DNA of 64,000 nt from Chlorobiota bacterium (GTDB taxonomy: Bacteria > Bacteroidota > Ignavibacteria > OLB7): positions 1 through 64,000 of the forward strand of contig JAQBOZ010000024.1 of assembly GCA_028287785.1 (NCBI GenBank). The letters run 5' to 3'. Every line of letters starts with the position of its first letter. Within the stretch, counting starts at the first letter, position 1. The translations under genes and the position numbers were made by a program. Positions 63,409 through 64,000 of this stretch are shown here, in pieces. The notes under the pieces were generated by a model. The model worked only from the letters and a program-made list of their open reading frames with translations. It made no database searches and was not told the DNA's origin.

Positions 63409-64000
63409 GCGCGTTCGATATCGACCGGGTTCTCCGTCCGCACATGCTGGATCTGGAACCATACAGGAGCGCGCGCCACGATTTCAGCGACGGCGTGCTG
63501 CTGGACGCAAACGAAAACCCGTACGGGCTTGCGCCGGCGTGGGCGGGAAATTCCCTCAACAGATATCCCGATCCCGTGCAGAACGAATTATGCTCGCGGC
63601 TGGCCGATCTCAACGGCGTGGAGCGCGATTCGGTGTTCGTCAGCGCCAGCTCCGATGAGGCCATCGATCTGCTGCTCCGGCTTTTCTGCTCGCCCGGTCG
63701 CGATGCCGTGGCAATCTGCGAGCCGACCTACGGCATGTACCGCGTTGCCGCCGCCGTTCACGACGTGCGCGTGCTGGCAGTTCCGCTTGCCGATGGATTT
63801 CAGCTCGACGTGGCGGCGGTGGCCGATAGATGCGCGGGGGATATTCCGCCGAAGCTGATCTTCTGCTGCTCGCCGAATAATCCCACCGGCAATCTTCTCG
63901 ACGGTGGAGAAATCGTCCGACTCTGCTCCGCCGTCGATGCGGTTGTCGTGGTTGATGAGGCGTACATCGAGTTCGCGGATGCGGAATCGCTGGCCCGGCG
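63405..64000 (+). CDS. hisC: histidinol-phosphate aminotransferase (partial, runs off end)
   Basis: The frame begins at ATG 63405, four bases before the end of hisD, and stays open to the window edge. The 198 visible residues match a fold-type I PLP aminotransferase: LLDANENPYGLAPAWAGNS, NRYPDPVQNELCSRLADL, VFVSASSDEAIDLLLRLFCS, and FCCSPNNPTGNLLDGGEIV, then VVVDEAYIEF. The PLP-binding lysine lies beyond the end. It transfers an amino group from glutamate to imidazole-acetol phosphate. Confidence 0.95.
   Translation, partial: MSAFDIDRVLRPHMLDLEPYRSARHDFSDGVLLDANENPYGLAPAWAGNSLNRYPDPVQNELCSRLADLNGVERDSVFVSASSDEAIDLLLRLFCSPGRDAVAICEPTYGMYRVAAAVHDVRVLAVPLADGFQLDVAAVADRCAGDIPPKLIFCCSPNNPTGNLLDGGEIVRLCSAVDAVVVVDEAYIEFADAESLAR

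Overview
The window looks like a chromosomal segment of a Gram-negative member of the Bacteroidota/Chlorobi lineage, possibly Kapabacteria-like (inference). The evidence is secreted proteins with Por/type IX secretion (T9SS)-style C-terminal sorting domains (47.6-49.6 kb, 53.2-55.3 kb and a remnant at 2.0-2.7 kb), an RND efflux pump fused to its outer-membrane factor, many lipoproteins and beta-barrel proteins, and generally high GC. The stretch at about 5.9-9.1 kb is visibly AT-richer and looks acquired. No rRNA, tRNA, CRISPR array or complete insertion sequence was seen.

Layout. 0-5.9 kb is a decayed margin: an IS3-type transposase tail, a fragment of a conserved hypothetical gene, a lipoprotein, a frameshifted T9SS-protein remnant, an outer-membrane protein split by one amber codon, and a large secreted protein built of 'GND-Y' repeats. 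5.9-10.8 kb is mostly non-coding AT-rich DNA followed by a six-TM protein ending in a deoxyribosyltransferase-like (DUF4406/DUF7768-type) domain and a DUF4157-lytic transglycosylase protein of the kind linked to contractile injection systems. 10.9-15.6 kb holds small metabolic genes (MmcQ/YjbR, cupin, aldo/keto reductase), a membrane protein and a PI-PLC-like protein with six N-terminal repeats. 16.1-23.2 kb is a heavy-metal efflux locus (Cys/His-rich protein, CzcA-CzcC fusion, CzcB adaptor, CDF exporter). 23.4-29.7 kb carries lipoprotein, DoxX, VOC, HEAT-like, frameshifted beta-barrel and fused MNT-HEPN genes.

29.7-43.7 kb is an accessory block: a metzincin protease, a CxxCH protein and two paralogous small proteins on the minus strand. 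They face a plus-strand set made of a STAND/NACHT-TPR protein, a TPR-LuxR regulator and four envelope genes. 44.2-47.5 kb has two paralogous small secreted proteins, each behind a duplicated leader that can form the same hairpin with a loop complementary to a downstream segment. A thioredoxin-like/beta-propeller gene lies between them. 47.6-55.3 kb encodes large secreted proteins (parallel beta-helix, PDZ plus GND-Y repeats, FG-GAP/ASPIC).

55.5-60.8 kb is a probable five-gene envelope operon: a coiled-coil protein, a two-TM coiled-coil protein, a membrane-anchored solute-binding protein fused to OmpA, an ABC permease and an ABC ATPase. 60.9-64 kb starts the histidine operon (YerC/TrpR-like regulator, hisG, hisD, hisC running off the end).

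The best candidates for undescribed biology are the SBP-OmpA/ABC operon, the duplicated leader with small secreted proteins, the NACHT-TPR/LuxR/envelope cluster and the six-TM deoxyribosyltransferase-like protein. Dispersed hairpin repeats occur in at least three families, one with covarying arms.
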